From assembly GCA_964372115.1 (NCBI GenBank), contig CAYJPN010000012.1, positions 1-64,000 on the forward strand: a stretch of 64,000 bases of DNA. Reading direction: 5' to 3'. The DNA is from CG2-30-36-16 sp964372115. GTDB lineage: Bacteria; Bacteroidota; Ignavibacteria; Ignavibacteriales; Ignavibacteriaceae. The first letter of the stretch is position 1; every line of letters begins with the position of its first letter. Positions 26,833-36,451 of the stretch are shown here, piece after piece. The translations under genes were made by a program, and so were the position numbers. Below the pieces are notes generated by a model that was not told the origin of the DNA, did no database searches, and worked only from the letters and a program-made list of their open reading frames with translations.

Positions 26833-27468
26833 TTAATGAAATCTTTTTTCGCCGGCTAAGATAGCCAATTCAACATGATCTTCTTTTGTAGGCACAGCAC
26901 AAGAATACCTGGCACTATAAGCGCAATAAGGATTATAAGCCTTATTAAAATCAATTGTATACTCATGCTCCGGGTCAGGATTTAATTCAAAATCCAGATA
27001 CCTTCCTACTCCGTAGGTTTCATCGCCGGTTGTTTTATCGGTAAACCAGATGCTATAATATTCATCTCCGTTTTTCGAAAACCCCTTGTAAACATTTAAT
27101 TTAAATTCTTTATCGGAGTAAATAAACTTTATATAGCCATATCTAAGTGCTTTTCTTTCTTCACCATTAGTTCCATATACTTTTATAGTATCATTGCTAT
27201 TGTAATTATACAATTTGCTCTTAAAAACAAAGCGAGGGTTTACATCATAATAATTGAGCGGGTGAAAATCAGTGTTTTTATCATTTGCAAATGGTGATTC
27301 GGTTGCACGACCAAAAATAGAATCTTTTTCAGCCCTTTCAGTTTCGATAGATTTTATGTACTGCTCCTGGTCGGCAGAATATTTTTCCCCGCAAGAGCAG
27401 AGTGCGAATGCTCCCGCAAAAAGAATAAGTAATATTAAATATTTATGTGTCCTGTCAAACAATGTCAT
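26833..27468 (-). CDS. DUF1684 lipoprotein
   Basis: A 211-aa exported protein of the DUF1684 family. A lipoprotein signal ends LCSCGEK, so the mature protein should be membrane-anchored. The family signature is complete at the C-terminus: YGVGRYLDFEL, FNKAYNPYCAYSARYSCAVPTKEDHVELAILAGEK. The biochemical role of DUF1684 is not established. The start overlaps the mutS stop by ATGA, and aroF follows 20 bases later, so it is cotranscribed with repair and aromatic biosynthesis genes; this says little about its function. Confidence 0.88.
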   Translation of the reverse strand: MTLFDRTHKYLILLILFAGAFALCSCGEKYSADQEQYIKSIETERAEKDSIFGRATESPFANDKNTDFHPLNYYDVNPRFVFKSKLYNYNSNDTIKVYGTNGEERKALRYGYIKFIYSDKEFKLNVYKGFSKNGDEYYSIWFTDKTTGDETYGVGRYLDFELNPDPEHEYTIDFNKAYNPYCAYSARYSCAVPTKEDHVELAILAGEKRFH

Positions 27469-30086
27469 TTTTCTTTTACTCTTTTTTTTAGTTCGCTAAG
27501 TTTGTTTAGTGCTTGTAATGGAGTTAAGTTATTTATCTCGATATTATCAATTTCTTTTCTGATTTTGTCATCCTGGAATTCAAAAAGGTTGATCTGGTTA
27601 TTTTCTTCCGACTTAATTTTTTTAAGCTTTTCTTTTTTTATCTCATAAGGTGTTAATTCTTTCCCTTCAAGATTTTCAAGTATTTCTTTTGCTCTATTTG
27701 TGACAAATCTTGGCAAGCCTGCCATCTGCGCAACTTGAATACCATAGCTGTGATCTGCTTTTCCGGGATTGACGTTATGTAAAAATATAACCTTATCATC
27801 ATATTCACGAACTTCTACTTTATAATTTTTTATTCTTGGAAATATTTCAGCCATTTCATTTAGTTCATGATAATGAGTTGCGAACAGAGTTTTTGCAGCC
27901 ACATCAGGGTTATCATGCAAATATTCGGTTATTGCCCACGCAATTGAAATACCATCAAATGTGCTTGTTCCGCGACCGATTTCATCAAGCAAAACAAGAC
28001 TTTTTGACGTTGCATTGTTTAGAATATTCGCAGCTTCCTGCATTTCAACCAAAAAAGTAGATTCTCCCGCGACTATGTTATCACTTGCGCCGACTCGTGT
28101 AAATATTCTATCTACCAAACCGATTTTAGCTTTTTTTGCCGGAACAAACGAGCCAATTTGAGCTAAAAGTATTATCAGACCTACCTGCCGAAGGTAGACT
28201 GATTTACCTGCCATATTCGGTCCTGTTAATATAATAATTTGTGTATCATTATTATCAAGATGACAGTTATTGGCAGTATATTTTTCACCGGGCGGTAAAA
28301 TTCTCTCAACAACAGGGTGTCTTCCTTCTAAAATTTCCAGCTCATCATCATCGCTTAAGACAGGCTTAACATAACTATAGTCCTCGGCACATTCGGCAAA
28401 CGAAATAAGACAATCGAGGATTGCAATAAATTTAGCATTCTGCTGAATTGCTTCTGCTTCCGCGGAAACAGTCAATCTAAGTTCGTTAAAAAGCTGAGAT
28501 TCAAGCTCATAGATTTTTTCTTCGGCATGAAGAATTTTGTCTTCGTAATCTTTTAATTCAGGAGTAATGTATCTTTCAGAATTTACAAGCGTTTGTTTTC
28601 GGATATAATCTGCAGGCACTTTGTCTTTATGCGTGTTACTAATATCAATGTAGTATCCGAATATTTTGTTGTAATTTACTTTCAACGAAGGAATGCCGGA
28701 TCTTTCCCGTTCGCTTTTTTGAAGGTTTGCAATCCAATCTTTTCCGTTTAAAGATATATCCCTCAATTCATCAAGTTCGGGGCTGTAGCCCGATTTTATT
28801 ATTCCCCCATCAATAATGCTTAAAGGCGGATTATCTACAAGTGATTTTTCTATTCTTTCAATTAGCCGATCTAATGGAGAAAGATTGCCGTTGATACTTA
28901 CCAAAAGTCCGCCGTAAAATGGAAGTAATGATTCTTTCAGCTTTGGTATTTTTTTTAACGATGATTTTATTGCGTTAATTTCACGTGGGTTTGCCCTGCT
29001 TGTGCACACTTTTGAAATTAATCTTTCAAGATCTCCAATCTCTTTCAGCAGGTCTATTATACTCTTTCGCTGCTTTTTACCATTCACCAATTCATCAACA
29101 CTGTCGAGGCGTTGTTGAATGAGTTCAATTTTTTTCAGAGGAGCAGAAATCCATTTTTTTAAAAGTCTTCCGCCCATTGCCGTTTCGGTTTTATCCATTA
29201 TCGAAATGAGAGAACCTTCCCTGCTGCCATCCTGCATAGAAAAAGTTATTTCGAGATTCCTTTTTGTAGAAAAATCTAATGCCATATAATCGGAAGGATT
29301 ATAGGCAGATATTTTTGTTATGTGTGAATGATTTGCTTTCTGTGTTTCCTGCAAGTAGTTTAACACAACACCGGAAGAAATAATGCCAGCATGCAGCAAA
29401 TCGACGCCGAATCCTTTTAGGTTTACAGTTTTAAACTGCATAATTAAAAGCTCCTTTGCGTATTCAAAATTAAAAATCCAATCATCAACTTTTGTTATTC
29501 TGATGTTTGGCCCAATCTTGTGAATAAGCGCAGTAAGTTTATCCTTGTCTTTCTTCTGCACGAGTACTTCTGAAGGATTTATTGATTCAATCTGCTGTGT
29601 TAAGACATTCTGCTGTACTTCAAATGAATAAAACTCTCCGGTTGAAATATCGCAAAATGAAATTCCGGCTATCTCCTCCTTAATGCAAATTGCAAGAAGA
29701 TAATTATTTTTTTTATGATCGAGTAGTTTATCGGAAAAAGCTACACCAGGGGTAACAACTTCCACAACTTCCCTTTTTACAATCCCTTTTGCAAATTTTG
29801 GATTTTCTACCTGTTCGCACACCGCAACCCGGTAACCGGCTCTAACAAGTTTTGGGAGATATGTATCTATAGCATGATGCGGGAATCCGGCAAGGGGAAC
29901 ATCTTCGCCATTGTTGGTTCCCCGTTTAGTTAGAGTTATTCCGAGAACCCTGGATGCAAGTTTTGCGTCTTCATCAAAAGTTTCAAAAAAATCACCCACC
30001 CTAAACAGTAAAACTGTATCGGGGTGCTGTTCTTTTACTTTAAAATATTGTGCCATCAATGGCGTTTGTTGCATATTAGCTTTCAT
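27465..30086 (-). CDS. mutS: DNA mismatch repair protein MutS
   Basis: An 873-aa mismatch recognition ATPase. The mismatch-binding domain starts TPLMAQYFKVKEQHPD, with the Phe-x-Glu site in RVGDFFETF. The core and clamp domains follow. The ATPase has Walker A GPNMAGKSVYL, the Walker B region LVLLDEIGRGTSTFDGISIAWA, and FATHYHELNEMAE. The C-terminus has the helix-turn-helix-like tail typical of MutS1. I place the start at ATG 30086 (30074 is also possible); the longer frame from 30125 adds residues foreign to the family. First gene of an eight-gene minus-strand run. mutL is not in the window. Confidence 0.97.
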   Translation of the reverse strand: MKANMQQTPLMAQYFKVKEQHPDTVLLFRVGDFFETFDEDAKLASRVLGITLTKRGTNNGEDVPLAGFPHHAIDTYLPKLVRAGYRVAVCEQVENPKFAKGIVKREVVEVVTPGVAFSDKLLDHKKNNYLLAICIKEEIAGISFCDISTGEFYSFEVQQNVLTQQIESINPSEVLVQKKDKDKLTALIHKIGPNIRITKVDDWIFNFEYAKELLIMQFKTVNLKGFGVDLLHAGIISSGVVLNYLQETQKANHSHITKISAYNPSDYMALDFSTKRNLEITFSMQDGSREGSLISIMDKTETAMGGRLLKKWISAPLKKIELIQQRLDSVDELVNGKKQRKSIIDLLKEIGDLERLISKVCTSRANPREINAIKSSLKKIPKLKESLLPFYGGLLVSINGNLSPLDRLIERIEKSLVDNPPLSIIDGGIIKSGYSPELDELRDISLNGKDWIANLQKSERERSGIPSLKVNYNKIFGYYIDISNTHKDKVPADYIRKQTLVNSERYITPELKDYEDKILHAEEKIYELESQLFNELRLTVSAEAEAIQQNAKFIAILDCLISFAECAEDYSYVKPVLSDDDELEILEGRHPVVERILPPGEKYTANNCHLDNNDTQIIILTGPNMAGKSVYLRQVGLIILLAQIGSFVPAKKAKIGLVDRIFTRVGASDNIVAGESTFLVEMQEAANILNNATSKSLVLLDEIGRGTSTFDGISIAWAITEYLHDNPDVAAKTLFATHYHELNEMAEIFPRIKNYKVEVREYDDKVIFLHNVNPGKADHSYGIQVAQMAGLPRFVTNRAKEILENLEGKELTPYEIKKEKLKKIKSEENNQINLFEFQDDKIRKEIDNIEINNLTPLQALNKLSELKKRVKEK

Positions 30087-30250
30087 AAGAAAAACAAAAA
30101 TACCGTAATGAGGTAAGAATTTCAATTCTGATAGAGATAAACAATCTAATAAAAGAATGACAAATTAATAAAATTTAAAATATTGGTTTTGTCGTTGATG
30201 AAAATGTTTATATTTACTGTAATACTAATTTATGAATTATGTTTAATTAA

Positions 30251-30982
30251 ATGGCAGAAATGAAAGAAGAATATCATAAATGGTTTACCGAATATCTTGA
30301 ACGAGAATTTGAAATGCTCATTTTTGGTCACTCTGGTTACCCTATATTGTTTTTCCCCGATGCGAAGGGAAGATATTTTACAGCCAAAGATGAAGGTTTG
30401 ATTTCTTCCCTTTCTAATTGTATCGAAGGTGGAAGAATAAAAATTTACTGCCCTGATAGTGTTGATGCAACGAGTTGGTACAATTGGTCAATCCACCCGT
30501 TAGATCGTGTAAAAACCCACACCGGTTACGAAAACGTAATATTAAACGATGTAATTGAATTTATAAAATACGATACCGGTAATGATAAAATTGCTCTTGC
30601 GGGATGCGGCATGGGCGGATACCACGCCGCAAATCTTGCTTTCCGGCATCCTGACAAAGTCAGCCATATTATATCTCTCGGCGGCATTTTTAATATAAAG
30701 CATTTTATTTTCGGGCATTATGACGAAAATTGTTACTTCAATAATCCCCCCGATTATCTTCCGAATTTAGATGATAATTGGTATCTCGATAGAATTCGGC
30801 AAATGGGAATATTGCTTGCTACAGGAAACAGCGATATAAATCTACCGGAGAACAAGCAATTATCTGCTATACTTTCTTCAAAAAATATCAATCATTGGCT
30901 CGATGTAAAACCTGGAGTTGGCAGCGGAAATCATTACTGGAAACGGTTGCTGCCTGAATATATTCCTAAAATGATTTATTGA
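30251..30982 (+). CDS. COG4947-type esterase homologue lacking the nucleophile Ser
   Basis: A 243-aa alpha/beta-hydrolase of the small COG4947 esterase group. Family features are all there: EYHKWFTEYLEREFEMLIFGHSG, CPDSVDATSWYN, RHPDKVSHIISLGG, FNNPPDYLPNL, and the C-terminal HYWKRLLPEY. In these proteins the nucleophile elbow reads GCSxGxYHA or GNSMGG; here the DNA gives GGA TGC GGC ATG GGC GGA TAC CAC, that is GCGMGGYHA, with glycine where the serine should be. The usual HDWPxW end is NHYW. Hydrolysis by the standard mechanism is unlikely, so it may be a binding or structural relative. It precedes the GH13 gene by 96 bases, on the same strand. Confidence 0.82.
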   Translation: MAEMKEEYHKWFTEYLEREFEMLIFGHSGYPILFFPDAKGRYFTAKDEGLISSLSNCIEGGRIKIYCPDSVDATSWYNWSIHPLDRVKTHTGYENVILNDVIEFIKYDTGNDKIALAGCGMGGYHAANLAFRHPDKVSHIISLGGIFNIKHFIFGHYDENCYFNNPPDYLPNLDDNWYLDRIRQMGILLATGNSDINLPENKQLSAILSSKNINHWLDVKPGVGSGNHYWKRLLPEYIPKMIY

Positions 30983-31078
30983 TTTGTTTGTTCACGGCTT
31001 CAAATTAAAACTTTTCCGACTGATATTTATTATATTACCCATGTTTGATTATCTAAAAATTACAACATATAAATAGCT

Positions 31079-34000
31079 ATGATTTATTACGAATTTCACG
31101 TTGCGCAAAATACCAGAAAAAAATATGGTTTTGATAAAAGCTTATTTGCTTTAAATGGCGATTTAATTATCGCAAATTTTAAACAAGCAAGAATATTAAC
31201 GGAAAAGATAAATGAGACACGAAGAAATGAAGGTCAACATAATTTTCAGATAACAGCAGGACAGTTAAACGCACTCGGGCTTATACACGAAATCTATCAC
31301 TTTATTATAAAACATTATGAAGAAAACGAAAATAACGGGGTTATAGCGAAAAGTATAAATTTTCTTCAACAACATCTTGGAGAAAAGGAATTGCATGATG
31401 TTCTAATAGAATATATTCATGAATTTCCTCCGCAAAAAGTTTATAGAGGAATTCAATCATCGGAAGAATTTCTTGAAGATAAAACATTCACAAAGCCGAA
31501 TCGTGAGCTGATAGTTGAAGAATTAATTTTGCTGCATCTCGAAAATAATAATCCGGCAGCCAAAAACTTTGAAGAGTTTTACAGCGATAAGTCTATATCG
31601 AAAAAAGTAAAGTACATTGAAGTTATCGATTCGATTGAACAATTTTTTACCTCAGAAAAACCAATCGGGAAAGAATTACTTTCTCTTTTTCAATTTTTGC
31701 GTAAACCGATGTTTTCCGCTCCACAGAGTCTTGAAGCTCAATTAGATTTTATTTTAGAAAACTGGGATATCTATGTTCAAGATAAATTTAGCAAACGGAT
31801 TTTATCAAGCAAAGATTTAATTTATGAAGATGCAAAACTTTTTATACAGCATGGCGGCGGCGAAAAAGCCACTCCACCTGTACCCAACTATGCATTAGAA
31901 AAAGATTTTTTTAAGCGCATCCGTTCCAAAATAGCGGCAGGCTTACAACTTACAAAAGAGGAATCAAATTTTTATTACGCCGAACCTGAGCGTTTTACTC
32001 AGGATACTGATTGGATGCCGCAGGTAGTAATGATTGCAAAAAATGCGTTCGTGTGGTTAAACCAATTATCAAAAACATATCAAAGACCTATCACTAAGTT
32101 TGACGAAATACCCGATGAAGAATTAGACCGTTTAGCTTCATGGAATCTCAATTCGCTTTGGTTGATTGGGCTTTGGGAGCGCAGCACAGCTTCTCAAATA
32201 GTAAAACAATATACGGGCAACCCGGAAGCTGCTGCTTCGGCATATTCGTTATTTGATTATGTTATAGCTGAAGAACTTGGCGGTGAAAAAGCCTTTGAAA
32301 ATTTGAAACAACGGGCATGGTTGCGTGGAATAAGAATGGCATCTGATATGGTGCCAAATCATACCGGTATTTTTTCAAAATGGATAACCGAAAAGCCGCA
32401 CTATTTTGTTCAAAGGAATGATCCGCCATACCCCGGATACAGCTTTCACGGACCCAACCTATCAGCTGATGACAGGTTCGAGATTAGAATTGAAGATAAA
32501 TATTATTCAAAAAAAGATGCAGCGGTTGTTTTCCAGAGAAAAGATAACATTACCGGAGAGACTGCTTACATTTACCACGGAAACGACGGAACCAACATGC
32601 CGTGGAACGACACTGCACAACTCAACTTACTTCTGCCTGAAGTTAGAGAGTCACTTATTCAGACAATTATGCATGTTGCCCGCAAAACTCCAATCATCCG
32701 TTTTGACGCGGCAATGACACTGACTAAAAAACATTTTCAGCGCCTCTGGTTTCCTCAACCCGGTACCGGCGGTGCCATTCCCTCCCGTTCTGATTACACG
32801 CTGACTCGCGAAGAATTTGATAATGCAATTCCGGAGGAGTTCTGGCGTGAGGTTGTTGACAGAATGAATGCAGAGATGCCTCAAACACTGTTACTTGCAG
32901 AAGCGTTTTGGCTGATGGAAGGATTTTTTGTCCGCACTCTCGGCATGCATCGCGTGTACAACAGCGCGTTTATGCACATGATGATGAAAGAAGAAAACAG
33001 CAATTATCGCGAACTAATAAAAAACACACTCGATTTTAATCCGGAAATATTAAAACGTTATGTTAATTTTATGAGCAACCCCGACGAGGAAACTGCCGTG
33101 AATCAATTCGGCAAAGGTGATAAATATTTTGGAGTTGCCGTAATGATGATTACACTTCCGGGTCTTCCGATGTTCGGGCATGGACAGGTTGAAGGGTTTT
33201 CTGAAAAGTATGGAATGGAATATAAACGGGCTTACTACGATGAGTATGCTGATACAAATTTAATCCATCGCCATGAAGCAGAAATTTTTCCACTGATTAA
33301 CAAGCGCTGGCTATTTTCACCTGTAAATAATTTTGAGCTTTACGATTTTATTGATGATTTCGGTAATGTGAATGAAAATGTTTTTGCATTTTCAAACCAG
33401 GTCGGTTTCGAAAAAACAATAGTAGTATACAATAATAGTTACACCGAGGCACGCGGAACCATTCGATATTCAGTTCCGAAATTGCGATCTTCTCAAAATA
33501 TAACCGCGGCGACACTTTCGGGCGCGATGGCTTTTAATAAAGATGACAATCACTACTACATTCTTTTTGACCACAAAACAAAACAAGAATTTTTATTTAA
33601 CGGCAGCGACCTGAACGATAATGGGATTTACTTATCTCTGCAAGGTTATGATTACCGTGTCTTTTTAAATTTTAGAGAAGTATTTGATACATCGGGTGAA
33701 TTTCATAAACTAAACAAATTTCTCAATAACCGTGGTGTCAGTTCCGTCGAATACGCATTAAGAGAATTAAACCTTACAGGAGTACATAAAGAAATTCAAC
33801 AGTTAATTAATGCGCATAATTTGGTGTTGATTGAGAATTTTTGTTTTGCAAGCGAACCCGCCATAGAAAAAAATGGGACCGTAAAAAAATACAAAATTGA
33901 ATTATTACCTGCGGATATTTTGAACAACTTAAATGTTCTTATTCGTGAAATCAATTATTCATTTAATCCGCCAGTTGATTCCAATAAAATAGTCGAGAAT

Positions 34001-34831
34001 ATTTTGCATGATTATAATTTTTTAAAAATATTCCATTCATTAGTCAACGGTTTAGGTGAAAAAAAAGCTAATGTAAAATTTGTCGATTCAACAAAATCGA
34101 TATTGCAGACTGGTTATAAAAAACATAGCGAAAATAAAGTTCTCATTCTTTTTATATTTGTAAAAAATTTATTGGAGTTATATAAAACCAGCGGGAATGA
34201 CATACACGAAATCTATAATAAACTTTTACTCCGAAGAGCATTAAATAATGCTTTGGCAAGTAATGGTTATGAAAATATTAACGATGATTTAAAGCTGATT
34301 GAAATTATTTCGTCGCCGGAATACTTATATAATATGAACAAATTATTTTACACTCCGGATTTAAAATCATCCAAGTCAAAATCCAATGTACAAATATTTA
34401 TAAACCAGTTATTTGAAAATAAGTACTCGAAAAAATATTTGAATGTAAATACTCACAACGACGTAGAATATTTTGACAAAGAAAAACTGTTTAACCTGTT
34501 AAACTGGACATTCACACTTTTTTGTTATGAAAATAGTCGGATTCATTTTGGTATAGCCGGCATAGAAGCAAAAGCAAATACCGAGGTTAAATTGTCTTTT
34601 GCAGAAAATCATAAATCCATTTTTGAAGAAACAAAAATGGCATTAGAACTTATCGAAAAGTTGAAAGATGCCTCGGATAAATCGGGTTATAAAACTGTGG
34701 AGCTGAAAAAATATTTTGAGAATGAGCCTGCAGATAAGTTAAAACCGAAAAAAGTTGCGCAATTAAATGTAAATACAAAAAAGAAAGAAAAAACAAAAGG
34801 CGGCACCAATCGGGGGAATAAAAATATTTAA
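31079..34831 (+). CDS. Large GH13 alpha-amylase family protein
   Basis: A 1250-aa protein built round a GH13 (alpha-amylase) barrel. Residues 1-350 or so are mostly helical and unlike any domain I recognise. The barrel has region I DMVPNHTG (near 422), region II RFDAAMT with the nucleophile Asp (near 543), region III LLLAEAFW with the acid/base Glu (near 606) and region IV MSNPDEETA with the transition-state Asp (near 668); instead of the usual NHD, this last reads NPDE. After LPGLPMFGHGQVEG come a beta domain and a further 350-residue helical C-terminus with a Lys-rich tail. No signal peptide, so it is cytoplasmic; glycogen or trehalose-type metabolism is a guess. Confidence 0.85.
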   Translation: MIYYEFHVAQNTRKKYGFDKSLFALNGDLIIANFKQARILTEKINETRRNEGQHNFQITAGQLNALGLIHEIYHFIIKHYEENENNGVIAKSINFLQQHLGEKELHDVLIEYIHEFPPQKVYRGIQSSEEFLEDKTFTKPNRELIVEELILLHLENNNPAAKNFEEFYSDKSISKKVKYIEVIDSIEQFFTSEKPIGKELLSLFQFLRKPMFSAPQSLEAQLDFILENWDIYVQDKFSKRILSSKDLIYEDAKLFIQHGGGEKATPPVPNYALEKDFFKRIRSKIAAGLQLTKEESNFYYAEPERFTQDTDWMPQVVMIAKNAFVWLNQLSKTYQRPITKFDEIPDEELDRLASWNLNSLWLIGLWERSTASQIVKQYTGNPEAAASAYSLFDYVIAEELGGEKAFENLKQRAWLRGIRMASDMVPNHTGIFSKWITEKPHYFVQRNDPPYPGYSFHGPNLSADDRFEIRIEDKYYSKKDAAVVFQRKDNITGETAYIYHGNDGTNMPWNDTAQLNLLLPEVRESLIQTIMHVARKTPIIRFDAAMTLTKKHFQRLWFPQPGTGGAIPSRSDYTLTREEFDNAIPEEFWREVVDRMNAEMPQTLLLAEAFWLMEGFFVRTLGMHRVYNSAFMHMMMKEENSNYRELIKNTLDFNPEILKRYVNFMSNPDEETAVNQFGKGDKYFGVAVMMITLPGLPMFGHGQVEGFSEKYGMEYKRAYYDEYADTNLIHRHEAEIFPLINKRWLFSPVNNFELYDFIDDFGNVNENVFAFSNQVGFEKTIVVYNNSYTEARGTIRYSVPKLRSSQNITAATLSGAMAFNKDDNHYYILFDHKTKQEFLFNGSDLNDNGIYLSLQGYDYRVFLNFREVFDTSGEFHKLNKFLNNRGVSSVEYALRELNLTGVHKEIQQLINAHNLVLIENFCFASEPAIEKNGTVKKYKIELLPADILNNLNVLIREINYSFNPPVDSNKIVENILHDYNFLKIFHSLVNGLGEKKANVKFVDSTKSILQTGYKKHSENKVLILFIFVKNLLELYKTSGNDIHEIYNKLLLRRALNNALASNGYENINDDLKLIEIISSPEYLYNMNKLFYTPDLKSSKSKSNVQIFINQLFENKYSKKYLNVNTHNDVEYFDKEKLFNLLNWTFTLFCYENSRIHFGIAGIEAKANTEVKLSFAENHKSIFEETKMALELIEKLKDASDKSGYKTVELKKYFENEPADKLKPKKVAQLNVNTKKKEKTKGGTNRGNKNI

Positions 34832-35125
34832 ATGGATGAATCTTTTGTTCTAATCTTCTCAAGTATGAATTTGAGAAAAGAATAAAAACTTTAACATATT
34901 TTGTAACAATTTCTTGTTCGAAAAGTATTTGCAAAACTTTTTAGTTACTCCACAAACTTCATTTTAGTGTTATGAATAAGCGGAGCCTTGGGGATAACCA
35001 AATATTATCTCTATATCTTTCTCATTTTTTAATAATTTACAATTTTTGAAGAATAATTTGCCTAAATCAACTTGATTAAGAAGCGGAATAATAATAATTT
35101 GCAGAAAAAAATTATCAGGAAAGTG
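34832..35125 (+). other. Intergenic region upstream of adk
   Basis: About 290 bases of AT-rich DNA with a small inverted repeat at 34856-34877 (TTCTCAA/TTGAGAA, 8-base loop), which may end the GH13 transcript weakly. An in-frame extension of adk back to TTG 35072 exists but is not needed. No other feature is visible. Confidence 0.4.
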
Positions 35126-35794
35126 ATGCGCTTTATATTATTTGGTGCACCGGGTGTTGGGAAAGGCACACAAGCAAAAATATTATCATCGAGACTTAAT
35201 GTTCCCCATATTTCCACTGGAGATATATTAAGGAAATCTGTGAAAGATCAAACACAGATGGGAATTGCTGCAAAAAAAATAATGGATGCAGGTGAACTCG
35301 TTTCGGATGAAATAATGATTGGAATTATAAGAGAAACCTTAGTTTCGGATTGGTGTAAAAACGGGTTTATTCTTGATGGATTTCCCAGGACTATTGCTCA
35401 GGCGGAGGCGTTGGATATTTTATTAAGAGAAATTGCCATAAACCACATTTCCCTCGTTGCCATCACCGCAAATGAAGAAGAAATTGTTGGAAGGTTAACA
35501 AACCGCCGTGAGTGTAAAATATGCAAAAATATTTTTAATTACCGCGAAATAAAAGAGAGCGATTCTTGTCCGAATTGTGGCGCAAAAGATAGTTTTAGAC
35601 AACGCGATGATGACAATGAAGATGTTATAAGGCACCGACTTAGCGTATATCACGCAAGCACAAAACCGGTTTTAAAATATTATGAAGATCAAAACAAAGT
35701 TGTATTTGTGAACGGTTTGGATCCGATAGAAAAAGTTGCTGAAAATATTTTGCGAGCAATTACTATAAAAGAAAAACTTATTGCTTCGGTTTAA
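35126..35794 (+). CDS. adk: Adenylate kinase
   Basis: A 222-aa long-form adenylate kinase, converting ATP and AMP to two ADP. The start ATG 35126 gives MRFILFGAPGVGKGTQA, with the P-loop right at the N-terminus, and is preceded by AGGAAAG. The AMP-binding part ISTGDILR and GFPRTIAQAE are conserved. The LID domain holds a zinc-type cysteine set (CKICKNIF and CPNCG), as in Gram-positive and some Bacteroidota enzymes. The last 17 bases overlap the 3' end of the convergent ftsE gene. Confidence 0.96.
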   Translation: MRFILFGAPGVGKGTQAKILSSRLNVPHISTGDILRKSVKDQTQMGIAAKKIMDAGELVSDEIMIGIIRETLVSDWCKNGFILDGFPRTIAQAEALDILLREIAINHISLVAITANEEEIVGRLTNRRECKICKNIFNYREIKESDSCPNCGAKDSFRQRDDDNEDVIRHRLSVYHASTKPVLKYYEDQNKVVFVNGLDPIEKVAENILRAITIKEKLIASV

Positions 35795-36449
35795 TAACAG
35801 CGCGGTATGCTTTCCCGTTTTCTATTTTTATTATTCTCTCATTTAATTTTTTTACAATTTCGTAATTATGAGTTGCAAATAATATCGCGGTTCCCCTGCT
35901 GTTAATTTTTTTCAATATTTCAAGTATCTCCGCAGATGTATCCGGATCAAGATTGCCAGTTGGTTCATCCGCAAGGATCAATAACGGCTCATTTATTATC
36001 GCCCGAGCAATGGCTATGCGCTGTTGTTCTCCGCCGGAAAGTTCATTAGGCATACTGTTCCTTCTATGAGCCAATCCTACATCCGACAGAACATCATTTA
36101 CTCTTTTCTTTATTTCTTTCCCCGATGTATTTGTAACCTCTAAAACAAAAGCAAGATTATCGTATATGTTTCTATCCTTCAGCAGCTTGAAATCCTGAAA
36201 CACTACTCCGAGTTTCCTTCGAAGCATGGGGAGATCTTTCGGTTTTATAGATTGTGTATCATATTCGGCTACCTGTATTGAGCCGCTTTGCGGACGTATA
36301 TTCATATAAATAAGCTGCATCAGTGTAGATTTACCAGCACCGCTTTTACCAATTAATAAAACAAATTCTCCCTCTTCAATATGAAAACTTAAATCAGTGA
36401 ATACAGGTTGGTTAGGATAATTAAACGAAACATTATTAAATAACAGCAT
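35778..36449 (-). CDS. ftsE: Cell division ATP-binding protein FtsE
   Basis: A 223-aa ABC ATPase that with the membrane protein FtsX controls peptidoglycan hydrolases at the division site. Walker A is GKSGAGKSTLMQL, the Q-loop is VVFQDFKLLKDRNIYDNLAF (strongly FtsE-like), the signature is ELSGGEQQRIAIARA and Walker B is LLILADEPTGNLDPDTS. The tail is only about 15 residues. ftsX is not adjacent: the gene next to it upstream is a methyltransferase, and downstream it converges with adk. A lipoprotein-release LolD-type ATPase is the main alternative, but the Q-loop region favours FtsE. Confidence 0.88.
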   Translation of the reverse strand: MLLFNNVSFNYPNQPVFTDLSFHIEEGEFVLLIGKSGAGKSTLMQLIYMNIRPQSGSIQVAEYDTQSIKPKDLPMLRRKLGVVFQDFKLLKDRNIYDNLAFVLEVTNTSGKEIKKRVNDVLSDVGLAHRRNSMPNELSGGEQQRIAIARAIINEPLLILADEPTGNLDPDTSAEILEILKKINSRGTAILFATHNYEIVKKLNERIIKIENGKAYRAVIKPKQ

Positions 36450-36451
36450 AA

